Notes: generated by a model from the sequence alone, not told the origin. Positions 23,641 through 36,513 are shown, counted from the first letter of the stretch. The stretch: 64,000 nucleotides of DNA from Paramecium pentaurelia (GCA_905183005.1 CAJJDO010000059.1:385847-449846), one strand, 5' to 3'. Numbers and translations are program-made.

Positions 23641-24853
23641 TCATTTATATTTTTATTGAAAAGTACTTTCTCCCCTTAAATGGACTGTTTTATTCTTGAT
23701 TTTTTAGATTATTTATGGATTTATATCTGCAACATTGTCAGAATCACTACTGTCTGTATCATTTACAAGGAATTGATTACTTTAATGTTGTAAATGTCTG
23801 ATCTAATTATAAATAAGAATTTTACTTTAGGATTTCTAGTTGGAACACCCATTCCTGGATCACCTTTATTAGGAACTTTAATTTTCTTTTTAAAGTTAGG
23901 CAAATTCAATAATTTTAATTTAGAAACAAAACCCAAAAATTCCTATAAATTAACATTATTAAAATGACATTCGCGAGGAGCTGCAGTTGTTGCTGATGTA
24001 AATTGATGAAATTTTAAGAGTATTTCATAATGTTTTGTACTTTCTTAATATATTTCATAAAGAGATAAAGTATCACTACTTGGGAGTGTCACATATTAAT
24101 CAATAATTTTTTCAATTTCAGTGCATATAAATTCTTAAAATTTCCAGACATCTTAATAAAGAGCAGTTTATATTTCTACTAGATCTTAATCATATTACAA
24201 TAATATTAAGCCTGAATTTATTAAGTTTTAAATTTTATAATGCCATAAAAACATAAGTTTAGGTTCTATTTAGTCTTTATCACTAACATATGGATACATA
24301 AATTTTGAAACAGCTCTATATAAATCAATATTGGCTGCCAATCTTTATAAATAAACATAACATAATTGAGCATATATAGCTGCTGGACGAGATGAGTCTT
24401 CAAATTCAGTAAGTATGATTTGAGATTGCTATTTCTTTGGTAAATCAGGTTCTGTTTTTGTAGATTGCCATTCATGTTTTTCTAATTGAATCCATGGCAT
24501 TTTAGTTTCTCTTAATTTTATAGCAACATCTTAAATTAATTCATTGTATTAAAATTGTTAATGGATTACTGATAGTAAATGAACAACTGATAATGAATTG
24601 AGATCTTTAGATGTAGTTTGTAAAAAAGAGAACAAATAATCAATATGTTCTAAAATAGTAAAAGTTGCAATTTACCTTCTTTTTCCAATAGAAATTAGGC
24701 TAGAAGCTCTGCCTTTTGCTTTAAATCTATTTTAGTATTGGTCTTTAGTATTTATGAAAGCACTTCTTATAGTTATTAATTTAAGGGAGTATCGGAGGTC
24801 TATGTATTATAATTAGAACCAAAGATGGATGTAAATTTTGATAATAATGACAT
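23641..24853 (-). CDS. Helical protein, possible ANTH/AP180-like domain
   Basis: A 387-residue protein after removal of introns of 26 and 23 nt. The N-terminus is MSLLSKFTSIFGSNYNTQTS. Most of the protein is predicted helical: SLSVVHLLSVIHQQFQYNEL, then IYAQLCYVYLQRLAANIDLY, and later SSDTLSLYEIYQESTKHYEI. The order, a helix with a small-residue core followed by a YxxYLxxR-like helix, loosely recalls the ANTH domain of clathrin assembly proteins (AP180/CALM), which bind phosphoinositides; no clear lysine-rich lipid-binding patch or NPF/DPF motif is visible. The C-terminal 60 residues are acidic and Ser-rich and then basic. I do not regard the family as established. Confidence 0.6.
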
Positions 24854-24958
24854 TTAATAAAAATAATAAAAATATGAAATGTTATTTTTTTGAAATATAA
24901 GTCATTTAGTAGATGTAAGAAAGAATAAGTATTCATAAATTGATAGATCTATATTTAT

Positions 24959-27604
24959 TCAAAAGTCTTTATCCCAATTAGGATCTTTAGCAAGATGCTT
25001 ATTATATTTGATTTTGTGAGTATCTTATTCATGTTTAATTTCTTGAACAACCAATTTATTCTAATTGAATCTCTTTTAAATATCATGTTCTGATACCATA
25101 TTTTCTGCCTTAGGCAAATACTAAAAGCATTATTAAACAAAATACTGGAGGCTTTAGTTCTCTACTAAACAATTTATCGAAATCAAAGTCATCAAACCAT
25201 TAATGAGCTTTCAATGCTGAATAAGATGCTCCTAATCTAGTTTCTGGTTATCTACTCATTAATTACTCCATAAATTTTTTGGCATATCTATCTTTAAGGA
25301 ATGTTGGATATTTAATCTAAGTATTCATAATCTCTTCATATATTTAATATGGATCATCTAATTCTTCACCAAAAGGCACTCCTCCACACATGAATTCATA
25401 CATACAAATTCCAATACTCCATAAATCAACATTAAAAGTATAACCTTTTCCTGCAATTATCTCAGGAGCCATATAATGTGGAGTCCCAATAATTGTATAT
25501 GTTCGGCATGCTTTTATTTTTAAAAGAGGTTTAGCAGTTCCCAAATCAATTAAATACATAAATCCCTGAGCATTTACCATAATATTTTCTGGTTTCAAAT
25601 CTCTGTATACAATACTCTTAGAATGTAAGTATTCTATACAAAGAATCATTGTACCAATATAAAATTATGTTTCTGGCTTTGACAACAATCCTATATCTCT
25701 TATTACATCAAATAATTCCATTCCTCTAATGAAGTCAACCAAAAAATAAATAGACATATCATCTTTGAATGTTCTGACAAAACCCATAATAAATGGAAAA
25801 TTTATCTATTCTAATACTGTTTTCTCTTGTGTGATATGTTTCTCTAAATTTTATTCAATTATTGATGCTTTACTTACACTTTTTAAAGCAAATACCTTAT
25901 TTATTTCTTTGTGTTTTACCAAATATACACTTCCAAATTGTCCTTCACCTAATTTCTTTATATAAATTAAATCTTCTACAACAATATATGAAGCATCTTC
26001 CCTCTTACCAATCTATTATATTTTCTTTTCATGAGAATTTTCATTTTTTTTCAAAGCAGTTTCTAAGTCTCCTCCAAATATCTTAAATAAAGCTTAATAG
26101 GTAATTGTTGCTAATACTCCATCTCCTACCATAGTAAAAGCACATTCAAGAAGGGAACCATAGAGTTCCTTTTATAAAAATTGATCACCAAAACAAGAAC
26201 CTTTACTAATTGATTCTTATTTGGAATTTATCAATACACCTTCCAAAACGACAACTAATCTATCACAAGGTTTATTAGCTTCAAAGATTACTTAACCTTT
26301 TTTAAAATTTTCAATTTTTGCTTTTTAAGATATTTTTTCTAATTAAATTTTTGTTAATTATTTTAGTATCTCACTTTTTTCAAAACTCCATCTCATTATA
26401 TTATTGAAAATTATCAATTATATTTTATCACCCAATATTTTACTTAAATTCTCTCTACCCAATGCCACACATCTAACTTCTGTTTCTGCCTTAACTGTAG
26501 CCCCTCTAACTGATTTCTCATATAGAGCTTATTCACTAAAAATATAGATCATATTATTATTTTTACCCAAAGCTATCTTTTGCACCCATTTTTCTAATTA
26601 ATTTGTCTCCTTTCAATATTTATACCTATCCAGTTTTTATTACATAAAATGAATCTGCTTAATCTCCTTCATTTACAATATTCTAACCAGGATTGAATTT
26701 GGTAGTTATCAAAGCATGTCCTATCATATCTCTTTATTCAGATGTCATAAAAGAAAAGAAATTAACCTAATAAATTGTCAATAAATACTTAATCTATGAA
26801 CTTTCTGTTTTCATCATATTCTTTTAAAGTAATTTCTTCAATTGTCTTTCTAAAAGTAGCTCTTTCTAAAGACCAAAATCCACAATTTGTAAGTGCTTTT
26901 GTTGAGGCAGATCTAGTGGCATTATAAAGTAATGCAATTTCACCAAATTAATCCCCTTATTGAAGTACTCTTATAGGATTCTCATTAATTATAATTTAAA
27001 CCTATCCTCTTTCAATAACAAAATATGCACTAGCCTATTAAATCAAATTGTTATATTAACCTAATTTCCTTATTCAAAAACATATTCTCCTGCTTTTATT
27101 GTACAATAAAACATCTTATCTATTAATTTTTATAATGAATCTTAAGGAAGACTAAAAAATACAAAATGGCTTTTAAAACTTTTTATTATTAAATCCACAT
27201 CACTTTCTGAAAAATTAAAGTTATAAATTTTTTATACATTGCATTTCTCTTTCAACTCTTTTTACATTTTCAATAATCTAACCTTCTACATCCTCTCCTC
27301 CTCTATATTTTTTTTATATCTTTTTTTAAGCTCTTGCAACAACATTCTCATTTTCCTATGGAGATTGCATTTAAATTAAGTCACTAATGTTTTTATTTAA
27401 TATGGTTACTTTTTTATTGCATCTTCATCAGCTGTAAATCGATGTTTCATTTCTGATTATATTAGTAACTTATCTATTTTATCTACAATATACTTTGGGT
27501 ATTTTTTTGCCAATCAAGTCTTCTATTTCTGATGTACTGGCACTTTTCAAAGATTTGGATATTTTATCAGGTTCAGCTGCTGGTTACGATGATCCACAAC
27601 CCAT
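24959..27604 (-). CDS. cGMP-dependent protein kinase (PKG), AGC family
   Basis: Cyclic-nucleotide-regulated Ser/Thr kinase. The N-terminus MGCGSSQPAAEPDK has a Gly2 for myristoylation and Cys3 for palmitoylation, implying membrane attachment. At least three cyclic-nucleotide-binding domains precede the kinase. The first has the phosphate-binding cassette FGEIALLYNATRSAS; the second has ALYEKSVRGATV across an intron; the third is degenerate around SKGSCFGDQF. The kinase domain (about 25950-25230) has the Gly loop GEGQFGSVYLV, VAIK-type FALK, YRDLKPEN, DLG in place of DFG, and GTPHYMAPE. The C-terminal tail ends NWDKDF, an AGC-type hydrophobic tail. Several 25-31-nt introns interrupt it. The layout recalls alveolate PKGs. 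Confidence is high for family; the DLG and YRD variants are seen directly. Confidence 0.93.
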
Positions 27605-27658
27605 ATTAAAATAAAAATTATATTTTTATATGTGTATTTAATGTAATATTGTATTGTA

Positions 27659-28293
27659 TCAATAGACGTTTCCTTCAAAGGTTTATTTGAACCATTCTAC
27701 AGCCTCTTTTTTAGTCACTCTTTATTGTGTACCCAATCTTGAATTTCTTGATTTTCTTTAAGCAACTCTCAATCCTGGTCTTGACAACACAACATAGAAG
27801 TCCATACCGAAAATACCTTTTATTATAAGATGAATTTGTTACCTGTGTATGGATCATATTTTAATCCCAAATCAATATGTTCTTGAATACCAAAACCAAA
27901 GTTTCCTGAATCAGAAAAGTTTCTCTTCTTCAATTCCATTTCTTTTACTCTTAAACCTCTAACAAGAATGTCTCTAGCTTAATCTCCTCTAATGGTGCAA
28001 AAGACAGAAATTTTTTCGTTTCTTCTAATACCGAATGATCTCACTGTATATCTTGCTTTGCCAAAAACAGGTTTTTATCCTGTAAGATCTTCCAAGACTT
28101 TAGCTGCTTTAGTCAATTTGTCGCCTGATTCACCAGCACAAATATGAACCATCAATTTTTCAATTCTTATTTTTCTCATAACATTCTCCTTTGTCTCCTA
28201 TGGTTTAGCAACTTTTGCTTAAGTAGCTGTTTATGGCTTTGCATCAGTTTTTGTCTATGCTCCCTTTCCTCCCTTTTAAGCCTATTAAGACAT
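27659..28293 (-). CDS. RPL11: Large-subunit ribosomal protein uL5 (RPL11)
   Basis: A 202-residue cytosolic ribosomal protein after removal of one 26-nt intron. It binds 5S rRNA in the central protuberance. Family landmarks are NVMRKIRIEKLMVHICAGES, KVLEDLTGQKPVFGKARYTV, SFGIRRNEKI, FGFGIQEHIDLGLKYDP and GIFGMDFYVVLSRPG. A basic Ala/Gln-rich extension of about 35 residues precedes the conserved domain, longer than in animals. It lies 54 bp upstream of the PKG start on the same strand and just downstream of eS1, so two ribosomal genes are adjacent and co-oriented. Confidence 0.96.
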
Positions 28294-28441
28294 CTTATTT
28301 CCTCAAATTAAATTAAAAAAAAATCTTTATATTTGAAATACACTATCGATGAAGATATTAAATGCAATATATATATATATTGTGTTTTAATCTTTCCAAT
28401 ATTAATATATGTACTATTTTGTTTATACTGTAATAAATTCA

Positions 28442-29334
28442 TCATTCTTATTTTTGGGTTTCTTCCTTTTCGATTTATCCTTATTTGATAAGATTTAAAG
28501 CACTTTAGTCTTCAGCTTAACCGTGTCTTCTGATTGTACCCTTGGATCTTTGGGAATCATCATAGAATTCTCTCAATTTTTGAGCTAGCAATTTAAATCT
28601 ACATAATTACCATCAACTTTGGGTCTTTTAACCAACTTCACTTTTCTTAAGGTAATGTTTTAGAGTGGGAAGATGGATCTTGTTGCCTTTCCAATTTCTT
28701 TTGAAAGAGTTTCTTGATTGAAGAAATTAAGTAATTAAGTGATGCTTTTCTTGGAGACTTCTTTGAGAACTATCTCAACAATCTTCTTTCTGATATCTTT
28801 GATTTGACTTCTTTAAGCATAAGTTGTTTTTCTTTATTGATTTTTAATGCTCTTGGTAAATGCAATGACAAAGATTCTCAAAATATATCCATCTGATGAT
28901 CTGGCTTCAACTTAAGTCTAATTAAAAATTATGAATTTAAATTACCTCAATCAAAGTTTATCGCTTTTTAATCATTCCAAAGATCTTATCCTTTGTTGAA
29001 TCAAGTCCATAGAAAGAAGTTCTGCATCTTGTGCCCTCAACATCATCAATAACTAATTTGACTTTTCTCCATGCCATTTGATCTGATTATCCTTGAAGAT
29101 CAGCCAAGGATGCCTCTACTACACGTCCTTTAATGGCCTCTGTGGCAACGACTAAAAGCTTTATTATCATTAACTACCTGTTCCTGCAGATTTATTGATA
29201 CAAGTATAGCCAAATCCACCAGCACTGAAGGGAACAGGTGCTGTTAATTCAAACCATTCCTTTCTGGCTAATGGGTCGATTGTTTTCTTTTATCCCTTCT
29301 TCTTTCCTAATTTCTTATTCTTTCCTTGAGTCAT
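28442..29334 (-). CDS. RPS3A: Small-subunit ribosomal protein eS1 (RPS3A)
   Basis: A 270-residue protein after removal of three introns (26, 28 and 26 nt). eS1 sits on the platform of the 40S subunit near the mRNA exit. Landmarks are MTQGKNKKLGKKKG, DPLARKEWFELTAPVPF, GRVVEASLADLQGQ, KVKLVIDDVEGTRCRTSFYG and the conserved end of the domain, IFPLQNITLRKVKLVKRPKV. The last intron removes an apparent in-frame TGA and restores the family C-terminus (DAQKLREFYDDS). The spliced length is an exact multiple of three. Confidence 0.96.
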
Positions 29335-29424
29335 GCAAAAAGATTTTGATTTTTTTTAATTTTTTCAAAAATTTATAATAGGTGCATAGAAGCATACCTT
29401 CTATATATAATTAAATTTAATTAA

Positions 29425-30234
29425 ATGAATTCCTCAATCAAAACTGAAATAGGTAGGTACACAGACATAAATCATATTTTTGAGACTGTTCAGAAGAGAG
29501 GATACCTAACTCAATTGACTACATTTTTAGAAGAAGTATTTACAAATGAAATCAATTTTGCATCTTAAAGTAATATAATGTTTCCATGATTCTAAAAGGA
29601 CTTAAAGAAGTGATCAGTGCCATGTAAAAATAAGGATAGAAAGTCGAATACTCTATATAATTAAATAGGAACATCCAAATTTTTAAGAGTAATTTTGATT
29701 TAATTTTAACTGCTACATCAAATAATGTTTGGAATCAAATAGTTAATTCAATGAATTTGATTTCAGATGAAACATTTTAACTCAATAATAATAAATCTGA
29801 AATCATATCCCCAATTTCAAGAAAAATAGAAAGACAATCAGAACCTGATCTTAAAAAAATGGCAATGAGTCAATCTTATGTCAGTAGATCACCTAGCAAA
29901 ATTTCAACTATCAAACAACAATAAACAATTCCTTTGAGTGAGATGTCCATTTAAATGAGAGGATCACCAACAACATTCAATAAAGCTAAAAGATAATTAG
30001 ACAATAGTTTAACAACAAGTTCTCCTGGAGTAGGAAGATATCGAACAGAAGTAGCTGAAAAACGTATATTTCAATCTTAAACATATAGATGTCAGGGAAA
30101 CTTCTCCCAATGCTACAATTGGTAAATCTGCTAAAATTAGTTGGATTGATGAAAAACTTTAAAAAGAAGATGCTCACTCTCCAGGACCTATATATAATCC
30201 AGTAAAAACATTTTGTTCTAAACGTGTTAAATGA
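29425..30234 (+). CDS. SHIPPO/ODF3-like repeat protein, probable ciliary
   Basis: A 251-residue protein after removal of introns of 29 and 25 nt; start MNSSIKTEIGRYTDINHIFE. The first 110 residues look helical and globular. The second half is basic, Ser-rich and disordered, with Pro-Gly motifs SPGVGRY (about residue 185) and SPGPIYNP (about residue 236), the pattern of SHIPPO repeats found in ODF3-type proteins of axonemal and cortical microtubules. Only two repeats are visible, so the assignment is moderate. It is divergent from eS1 with 90 bp between starts. Confidence 0.55.
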
Positions 30235-30253
30235 TTAATCCATAATCATGTTA

Positions 30254-31315
30254 TCAATCAACTTATTTAATCAATTCTTACATAAATATCTTTTGTACTT
30301 CTAATTCATTAGCTATCTTATATTCCTAGTACAGCATAAATTTCTAAACAGTTTTAAACATTTTCTCAATATAATCAAAGCATTTCAACCCATCTAATTA
30401 GATCTTTATACATTAATAAGTCCATCATATTGGAAAAAGTAATTTATAAACTCACACCTAAACCAAAATGATCCTTATTAATTATAATATCAACTGTTTT
30501 CCCTTTCTAGAAAAAACAAATTCAATTTAATGTACCATTTTTTCGTATTCTTTACATTCCACCTTAATTAGATAATCATTTTAAGTTCTACAACTAAAAA
30601 ATAGAGTTACAAAACCCTTTAAATGGGTTCTAATCTAATTTTTTAAAGTCTAAATATTCGTTTTTTAATTTAATAATAGTCCTAAAGGTTGTATACTATA
30701 AATAACATTTAATTCTCTATTCACCCTTATCATATTATAATGAATATGAAAAAAATCCAATATAAAATCTACTCTATATTTATTAATAGTTTATTTGAAA
30801 TAATTTGTATTTTTTAGAATTTCGATGATTTCTGAAAGAGTAAAATTTCTAGATGAAATTATTGGACAAATTCTATAAATTGCTATAAATGTATTTTGTT
30901 ATATTGGATCTTTTTAACCAAGTTGAAGTAAAACTTTCTAGTTTAAATAATTATTTAAATTAATAATGATATATAAATATGAAAATATAATTCTCTTCTT
31001 TTTTTTATGAGATGAAACAAATATCAGCTTATCTGTGATTTTAGGTCGTAAACTTATTATATTTATGGGTTAAAATTATATTTTAGTTAATTGGCCCTAA
31101 AAATTATAATTATTTTTCAAATGATTTTTTTCATTCAAATTAAAGAAGTATATTTCAGAGTATAACATTAATAGTATTCTTAATGCTGATTGTTTCTAAA
31201 ACTCAATCAAATAGATCTCAAATTTCTGTAACCCAAACTTTTTCTAATTCCTTTTATATTTATGCTAAGTATCTTACAAATTATTAAATTTTGTATCAAC
31301 ACTAATTGGACTCAT
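30254..31315 (-). CDS. Unassigned helical protein
   Basis: A 326-residue protein after removal of three introns (27, 29 and 25 nt), with an exact multiple of three. The start at 31313-31315 reads MSPISVDTKFNNLNQKKFGL; no ATG lies upstream before an in-frame TGA. The sequence is rich in Ile, Leu, Phe and Asn with helical periodicity (KKRIIFSYLYIIINLNNYLN, PLGLLLNQKTNIQTL), reminiscent of HEAT-type solenoids, but no motif is recognised. The gene has no signal peptide. The three introns together are required to keep the frame open, which supports a real gene. Function is unknown. Confidence 0.65.
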
Positions 31316-31587
31316 CCAAAATATGTAATATTATTAAAATTTATATGCTCAAATATTTTGATTTCATTAAATTTAAACATATATAAAATTATCACAAATA
31401 ATTACCAAAACATATTCACTTTTTTTATTTCTTTATCTAAAACAATTTTTAGTTTGAAACATCAATTATATCTACATTAGTGCTAATTAAATATGACTAA
31501 AGCAGACTATTTGGACAAGATTGATGTTTGGATTTTAAAGATCTCTGAGCATCAATTGAATCAGTATATAATTAGTTTAGCTTAAAT

Positions 31588-32448
31588 TCAGTATATGAGG
31601 CGAATGAATCTTGATCTTAAATTTGTTGTCTTTCTGTTTTACAATGATCTTTAGCTATTTTCAAAGGTTATGTTTTTTATGTTTTTATTATTTTAATTGA
31701 AGCTCCTTTGAAATAGTTTTTATGGAATAAATTTTAAACTCTATAATATTACTACTATAAATTAATGAATTACTTTTACTGCTGTTTACTGTTATTGATA
31801 TTCTTATTATTTTAATTGTTTTTTAATTTAATTTTCTAAATATTGAAATTTTTTATTATCATCTGTGAGTCGTAAAAACCTTTCCTTTTATAAATAATTA
31901 AGTTCTTTATTTTTCTCTAAAAATACACACACTTCCCTCTCTATTTAAGCTTCAATCTATAAAGGATCCCTTTCAGTAAAAAATCTGGATATTTTTCTTG
32001 ATTTAACTTAAGTATTCTCTTAAATTTTTGTATCATCAGCCTTTGTTGATGGTGTAACAACCCTCTTATTTATTATTGGATGAAGCTTGTTATTTCCAAT
32101 CTAACAATACCTAAGAATAACTCTAGACTCCTTCTTAATTTCTTACTTTTTATTCTTTTCCCCACTTAATAATTGCATAACTAATTCCAATTTTTATTAT
32201 TTTTTCTATTACTCTTAATCACTTTTCTTTTTCTTATATTTGTTTAGCATTTTTTTAAAGATGTGTGCATATTATTATAATTTAGCAATATCTTCAGATT
32301 TCGCAATTTATTCTCTTCTATCTATTATATGATCAATTAATTTAATTCTTTGTCTACAAGTGTCCAAACCTTCAACTGCTTGCTTAATTTGAGTTCGAGA
32401 GAAAACATCAGAAATTTTATTATAAGTTTTCGAGATTTAAGAATTCAT
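31588..32448 (-). CDS. Unassigned charged coiled-coil protein
   Basis: An intron-free frame of 286 residues, start MNSQISKTYNKISDVFSRTQ, stop TGA 31588-31590. It has three helical, Lys/Glu/Gln-rich segments (about residues 20-100, 165-215 and 220-240), the last followed by a basic tail. No domain is recognised. Many glutamines use TAA/TAG. A 110-bp gap separates its start from the stop of the first OSCA gene upstream on the same strand; 272 bp separates its stop from the start of the next gene. Confidence 0.65.
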
Positions 32449-32558
32449 ACTGAGTCTGTTATTATATTTTAATATAATTTTGACATAATGATTTAAGAGT
32501 TAATAAGGAATAAATAAATATCATCTATTAGTAAAATCAAACTTAGAGTTATTATAAA

Positions 32559-34958
32559 TCATCTATTTCTCTGCTATTTGCAGTATTTAAAGGATGAACT
32601 TTTGTGCTTACTGTGCCAATATGGTTAATTTTGTGATATTGTTTTGTTTAATTGCTAAGATCTAAATTATTTTATTTACTTTGTTTTTTGCTATGAATTA
32701 GGTTAGACGGTTTCCTATTGAATTTTTATCCACTTCTCTTTGGCTGCATCTAGAGTCACAGGATTACGTCGATCATAGTCATCATAGAAAGTTAAGAATT
32801 TTTCATCATAAGATTCGACAGTGGCATTGTCAATCCCTAAATCCACAATGCATCCACAAATTTTCTTAATTGGGATCAAATAGTATAAGGTTGAAAAACC
32901 CAATTATAACCATGTTAGAACATGAACTTTGTCGTAGTTCACCCATTCCCAAAAAGTACATCCTAACTAAAATAATTAAGTTTAACTCATTTACAGAAAA
33001 TAACAAAAGTATTAATTCGATATAAAAAGCAACCATTGCTTCAGCCATGGCACTTCCTGTTGGAGCAGGTTTAGAATCTCTTCTTACTAATAAATATTTT
33101 TCTGCCCAATATAAACAAATAATTGATATAAAAGTGAAACAAACTCCTATTGGTAATAATGCAGAATATAAGAAAGTAAACATTAATGTTTTACATAAAT
33201 TAGCATATTTTTATGACAAATCAATTGATGGTCCTTCAAATGCTCTAAAAATAAAGTTTAATATACTTATTAGCTTCATTTTAAGTGTATTTACAATTTT
33301 CTCCTTATTTAATAATTTTTTATCTAACATATAACTTATAAAAATAATTGATATCTATTAATTAAGTTAACCATGGCATAATTGAATTAGTTATGAAAAT
33401 CAACATAACATCTGAATTGAGTCCACCAGTCTACCAAATAGCTTAATCTAAACTGGATATATTTTCTTATATAAAAAGATTAATAATTAAAGTTAAAATA
33501 GCAGTATTAAGAAATTAAGCTACTCCCATTTTATAAGCCACACTTATATTATAATCTGTTCTAGTAGCCTATTATTCTAATTCAGCAAATCTTATGATCA
33601 TTTTAGCTAATATTTTATTTATAATCAAAATAAGAATTGATGAAGCAAATCCTATAAAAGTAACAATAGTTGCTTCTGCAGCTGACCCTTTTGAAATATT
33701 TTTATTTATGACATTCTATAAATATGACAATGCAAGTAATAATCCAAATCCAATTGCTAATAAAAATAAAGTCATAGCATTAGTTATTAATGTTCTTTTA
33801 AATTATTCTTTTATTGTAATCCCAAGATTACCCCAAATGATATCACCTGGTTCTGGTGCTTTTCTTACAAAAAGATTATTATTTCTAAATTATTAGAATT
33901 GATTTTGTTCGAATCCTAATTAATCTAATAATACTTAAAATCTTGTAGCTTTGAATGTTTTACAAACATTATCGGCTTATTTTTCATAATTATAACTGAT
34001 TATACAAATTCCACTGAAACCAAAAATAGTTGCCCTATGATCTTCCATATAATCTAATTCCTTTGAGATTTCATCTATCTCTTATTTTAATTAAACTCTA
34101 GATGGAATTGATTTAGGTATTTATTTTCCTTCTGCTTCTAATTCAAGTACTTTTGTAAGCACAGATTCTTTCAATTATTTTTAAGTATTTAGTTTTAAAT
34201 AAGGTTAAATTTCATAGGCTATACAAAGTTTTCTAAGTTCCACTGTTTCATTTTGAAATGATTAAGAAAAATACTCCTAAATTTCTGGCTCTTTGGCATC
34301 TCTTGGAATATTCTCAACTAAGATAGAAAAATCAGAAGCTAAGATAGCAGCATCATCTAATTCCATAGCAATTTTGTTTATATGTCTTCTGTAAAATAAG
34401 GTCATAAACAATATTACTACTAAGGATATAAAATTTAGTATACTACGAGTTTCATCTAATTGTCTAGCATATATATTATAGATAAATACTCATGATCATT
34501 TGTCAATGAAAATTAGTTAAAAAAGTCTGTTTTACATTAATCAGCAAAACTACTATTTATATGACTGCATCGCTTTCCATGAGAATTTACATATATATTG
34601 TATCCACAACTGATAGCTCTATAAATTTCCATAAATTAAGATACATGTAAGTAAAGACAATAATACCAGAAAACACTAAGAAATCAAAATACAAAGCTAT
34701 TCCTGAACCATTGAAACTGAATTCATTCCTTTACGAACATAAAGGGATTTCTTCAATTACAGCTGGTAGTCCACAACAGGGACAAACATTTGTTTTATCG
34801 AGATCGATATTTGAGTCAGTCTTAGCAAATTTGGTTGCAGCAGCATGCATCATTGCAATCTAAATCTTTGGAGGTCTTTAAAAATCATCATAAATAGCTT
34901 CCATTTGCTATTCCTCAGTTTGTTGAGCTCCAATAACTTGAAGAACTTAACTCAACAT
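32559..34958 (-). CDS. OSCA/TMEM63 (CSC1-like) mechanosensitive-type channel, copy 1
   Basis: A 781-residue protein after removal of introns of 26 and 28 nt. OSCA/TMEM63 proteins are osmotically or mechanically gated cation channels related to anoctamins. An N-terminal cytosolic segment with a small Cys pair motif, CPCCGLPAVIEEIPLC, precedes TM0. The cytosolic RNA-recognition-like insert starts DFSILVENIPRDAKEPEIQE and ends with the family motif KAPEPGDIIWGNLGI. A cluster of about ten hydrophobic helices follows (about 33900-32920), including a lysine/arginine motif YLLVRRDSKPAPTGSA in the pore region. The C-terminal tail is Gln/Lys-rich. The start MLSQVLQVIGAQQTEEQQME is shared with copy 2. 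The gene is one of a recent tandem pair. Confidence 0.9.
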
Positions 34959-35137
34959 GTCAAAAATAAATTAGTTATTAAAAATGATAAATAATTGGAA
35001 TTATTAATCATATAGTTTTTCTTTACTTGTTTTATATATTTATAATATCGTTAAAGAAAAATTTTATTTTTATAAATGTCTTTTGGATAATGTAGAAAAG
35101 GTAGCAAGAAATTTAATTAAAGAACTATGATGGCAAA

Positions 35138-35563
35138 TCATTTGTAATTATTAGCAAAAACATCTAAGATATAGATTTTGTAATAAAAAAGTGCCCATGT
35201 ACATTAAAAAAAAATATCCATAAACCAACCTTTTAAATTTTTAAAACTATCTGCTTCAATCAAAAAATGAACTATTTTGCCTTAAAAGATTAGATTCCGT
35301 TAATTTTAATTTCTGACTTTTTGCCCTCTTATTTTTAAAAGCAATTAATTTTGTATAACTTCTGATACATTTTACTCTATTAATTTTTTCTAAACATCTA
35401 TAAAAGTCAAAAGATCTGACAATTAATTTTTTGAAAGATTTGATAATATCTTCAGTGCATTGCAAGAATTGAAAAGTCTAGTTTTGCTTTAGTAATATTT
35501 ATTAGATGAGTTATAATAGCTTTCTTCAGTTGATACTTTGGTATTAATGTTATTTTTTCTCAT
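35138..35563 (-). CDS. Small hypothetical protein
   Basis: A 141-residue continuous frame, start MRKNNINTKVSTEESYYNSS, stop TGA 35138-35140, in the spacer between the two OSCA genes. The middle is helical (NALKILSNLSKNQLSDLLTF) and the C-terminus has a Trp- and aromatic-rich stretch. A second overlapping frame of about 70 residues is open on the same strand, so the reading frame is uncertain. No homology is recognised and no intron is needed. It may be a real short gene or an open frame by chance in AT-rich DNA, where only TGA stops. Confidence 0.35.
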
Positions 35564-36513
35564 ATTCTCCTAATTGATATCCTAGAATCTTCATATGTAA
35601 ATTAAATCAAGAAAATGCAAAAGGTGTTTGTTTTGATTTCTAACTTATTTTCTAAATGATATAAAAATGATTTTTTACAAGATTTATTTTTTCACTATGC
35701 AAAAAATAAGAAATTGGGCAAGTTATAAATTTAAAATCTGGAAAAATCAGCAAAAAAACTTTTCCAAATGCAATAAATTTGAAAAAAAAGCCTATATTCC
35801 ATAAATGTTGAAATTTTTAATTATTGTTTAAGTTTCTAAAATTAATTTTTTGCATTTGATTGTTATTGGATTTGGGATTACGGTTAGAGTAATCTCTAGA
35901 TAAAAGAAGCATAACTATTTTCTCAAAAATCGTCCTCAATATTTTTAAAGAAACAATGAGGAATTTGCCTTTTTCTAAATCTCAAAATTTTCCCTCTAAT
36001 TCTAACTCTCAAAAAAAAGACTATAATGTTAGTGAAAATAAAAAATTATTGTTTTAATGTTAAAATTTTGTTAGATTTAATTAAGTAACATAGAAAATAA
36101 TTAAAAACTTCATAATAAGAATAATTAAAAGATGCATTAATACAACGAACTTAATAAAACATAATAGGGAATTAGAATTCTTGATTTATTGTTTAAAAAG
36201 ATATTAAACTTATTTAAAAAATCAAAATGTCATTAAGGTTAATTACTGAGTTATGATAAATTTCCATACAATTCTTTAATTAAATTATATTGAAAATTAA
36301 ATATCTGAAATATGGTCAATTAAGTAATTTTAATTTAATAATTATATTCTAAAAAATTATAATAATGAAATTGAGAATTCAGAAATACTCCTCTTATATA
36401 TTAGTTTTCATCCAAGAACATAAGAAATTTCGAAAAATTTAATCTTATATTAATTTAAGTAAATATGCAAAATGTAAACTTATTTATAAATACATTAATA
36501 TCAATGTTTTAAA
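35564..36513. other. Intergenic, AT-rich, no gene seen
   Basis: About 950 bp before the spurious 3' copy of OSCA gene 2. I see no intron-joined coding frame, RNA gene or long repeat other than the assembly duplication that begins at 35891. After merging, this spacer separates the 3' end of OSCA copy 2 from the small ORF. Confidence 0.6.

Noticed and set aside
28560..28620. Premature TGA in eS1
   Set aside because: It disappears when a 26-nt intron is removed, which also restores the conserved C-terminus.
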